From NCBI GenBank assembly GCA_016713665.1, contig JADJOR010000013.1, positions 27,026 through 91,025 on the forward strand: a DNA stretch of 64,000 nucleotides, in the 5' to 3' direction. Every line of letters begins with the position of its first letter. Position 1 is the stretch's first letter. This DNA is from Deltaproteobacteria bacterium (GTDB taxonomy: Bacteria; Myxococcota_A; UBA9160; UBA4427). The notes under the pieces were generated by a model. It did no database searches, was not told where the DNA came from, and saw only the letters and a list, made by a program, of their open reading frames with translations. Shown here piece by piece: positions 62,974-64,000 of this stretch. The position numbers were made by a program, and so were the translations under genes.

Positions 62974-63154
62974 GCATAACGGACCGCCGCTCAGCGGCGA
63001 GTCCGCGCTAGGAAGTTTTGGCCAAGCTACATCGGTCGGCGCGAAGCCGCACGAGCCGCCCCCTCGGCAGCCGAAGGCTGCCACGCCCTACGCGGGCGGC
63101 GGAGGCCGCCCGCGCACGCCCTCGGACTCGTCCGTCTGCAGCGGCTTGTTGTAC
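62974..63154 (-). other. attC-15
   Basis: GCATAAC to GTTGTAC, 181 bases; differs from attC-12 at about two positions. Confidence 0.92.
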
Positions 63155-63415
63155 GGCGCGCAGCACAAGCTCCCTCGCCCGCGGAGTCCAGCCACCCGGA
63201 GATGCACGGCGCGACATCGACCCTGCCTCGGCGGCGCGGCTCACTCACTCAGGCCGCACGATCTCGCTAACGGCCAGGGAAAGCGTTGGCTCATCACCCG
63301 GGGAGAGATCGACGGACAAGGTCGCAGCGAGACGCACGCTTACGGCCGACGAGCTAAGGAATTGAGTTCGGGCAATGGGTTGAAGCGCGGCGAGGTTCGA
63401 GCTTCGATCGAAGCT
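63155..63415. repeat. gene-less cassette, copy 3, truncated
   Basis: 261 bases, nearly identical to the start of copy 2, then cut at GATCGAAGCTC and joined directly to the inside of attC-16. Confidence 0.85.
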
Positions 63416-63418
63416 CTA

Positions 63419-63566
63419 ACCTGCGATTCCGCGCTAGAAGGTTTCGGCGAGAGTACATCGGCCGGCGCAAAGCCGCACAAGCCGCCTTCCGGCCGAAGGC
63501 CGGTTTAGGCGGCGCAGCCGCTACGGCTTCGGCTGCGGAATCGTCTGGTTCATTCGCTGGTTATGC
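63419..63566 (-). other. attC-16, truncated on the left
   Basis: Begins at TAACCTGCGATTCCGCGC, which corresponds to a position inside attC-6 some 25 bases after its GCATAAC. The GCATAAC box is missing. The right end ATTCGCTGGTTATGC is intact and is a free copy of the IS110 target. Confidence 0.85.
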
Positions 63567-63580
63567 GGCGCGCTTTTCAC

Positions 63581-63986
63581 TCAAAGGCTTTCGAGGAATT
63601 CTTTCGGATCAGCAACGAATCGTGCGGCCGTGGATTCTGACATTGCTTCACGAAGAGATCTTCTCGTAGGGCTGCAGACGCGACCTGTCTCACATGCGAC
63701 GAGAACGAATTTGCGCGTCCTCGCGAATTCGAGGAGGTTCTCAGTAAAGAACGACCAGCCGCATCGAGCGTCGACGCGCACGAAGATTCCGCGACACGAT
63801 CGGCTTCTCGCCACGTCCTCGATTTCCATCGTCGCTGCCGAAGACCAAGAGATCTTCATGCCAGCTCTTCGATTCAGGCAGAATTGCTTGGAGTCGTTGA
63901 TTCAGGTCGGATGGCGGCTGGATGGAGTTCCACCATGCGCTTGAGCCGATGGCGTCCGGCGGAAGGGTTGTTCCGGGAGCGGCCAC
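63581..63986 (-). pseudogene. cassette gene with two frameshifts
   Basis: A plausible protein is split over three frames: SIQPPSDLNQRLQAILPESK and LLVFGSDDGN at the N-terminus, then TWREADRVAE, then IFVRVDARCGWSFFTENLLE and ESTAARFVADPKEFLESL. The pieces follow on in order, so the gene was intact recently or the sequence has indels. No family recognised. The start (GTG 63986) is close to the window edge and may lie further right. Confidence 0.65.
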
Positions 63987-64000
63987 GGAGTCGGGGAGCG

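Larger units (their letters stand above)
52552..64000 (-). mobile_element. integron gene-cassette array (16 attC sites visible)
   Basis: Similar ~170-base imperfect palindromes, bounded by GCATAAC and GTTATGC (or GTACAAC/GTTGTAC), alternate with small genes that nearly all lie on the minus strand and start within ~10-35 bases of an R box. This is the pattern of a chromosomal integron. In several cassettes the stop codon TAA lies within GCATAAC. From the gene direction the newest cassettes, attI and intI should be to the right of 64000. No integrase gene is in the window, so it could also be a detached attC cluster. Confidence 0.92.

Noticed and set aside
52552..63566. Repeated ~170-base units as a CRISPR array or ordinary dispersed repeat
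   Set aside because: The repeats are long imperfect palindromes with R boxes at both ends, the spacers are genes of different length, and there are no short identical direct repeats or cas genes. attC explains all features.

Overview
The window is about 70% G+C and densely coded. It looks like the chromosome of an uncultured Gram-negative bacterium of proteobacterial or deltaproteobacterial/myxobacterial type. The evidence is an MSHA-type pilus locus with an outer-membrane secretin, an outer-membrane porin, Na+-pumping NQR, paired acyl-CoA dehydrogenases, a PEP-CTERM protein and a chromosomal integron. No rRNA or tRNA gene was seen and the lineage cannot be fixed from this window.

Layout: 0-7 kb holds housekeeping and assorted genes (TPR/Ser-Thr kinase, sigma-like factor, DsbA-like oxidoreductase, HAD phosphatase, apaG, rsmE, DUF5658 and HupE membrane proteins). 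6.8-19.9 kb (minus strand) is a near-complete MSHA pilus operon, mshI-J-K-L-M-N-E-G-A-C-D-O-P, in the classical Vibrio order but without mshF, mshB and mshQ. 20.2-24.2 kb (plus) is a probably Fur-controlled set: porin, FMN-binding exported protein, small His-bearing membrane protein and ApbE flavin transferase. 24.2-32.4 kb (minus) is the Na+-NQR operon nqrABCDEF followed by apbE, dgkA, a membrane protein and nqrM. 33.5-36.8 kb (minus) is a four-gene beta-oxidation unit (two acyl-CoA dehydrogenases, two hot-dog hydratase-like subunits), divergent from an XRE-cupin regulator and an N-acyl-D-amino-acid deacylase-like gene. 39.6-44.9 kb (minus) is a GntR/FadR-type regulator, HlyD adaptor and RND pump operon with a FadR-like operator. 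45-52 kb carries a PEP-CTERM protein, an SGNH hydrolase, an IorAB-type molybdenum hydroxylase, two small lipoproteins and a GNAT acetyltransferase.

From 52.5 kb to the right edge the sequence changes character. It is an integron cassette array read on the minus strand, with 16 attC sites visible (about 167-181 bp, R boxes GCATAAC/GTTATGC with a GTACAAC/GTTGTAC variant). Between them lie small single-gene cassettes, mostly predicted exported proteins or lipoproteins, plus one cassette without a convincing gene present three times. The integrase and attI are not in the window; from cassette polarity they should lie to the right. Two insertion sequences interrupt attC sites near the distal (left) end: an IS3-family element and an IS110-family element. 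The IS110 element is the most interesting object here. Its 220-base leader folds by eye into a 5' hairpin, a target-binding loop complementary to the attC sequence it sits in, and a donor-binding loop complementary to its own ends. It is thus a readable candidate bridge RNA programmed for integron attC sites.

One caution applies throughout. Several otherwise intact conserved genes (mshL, the RND permease, iorA, the IS110 transposase) carry single-base frameshifts, some in G runs. This suggests residual sequencing indels as much as true pseudogenes.
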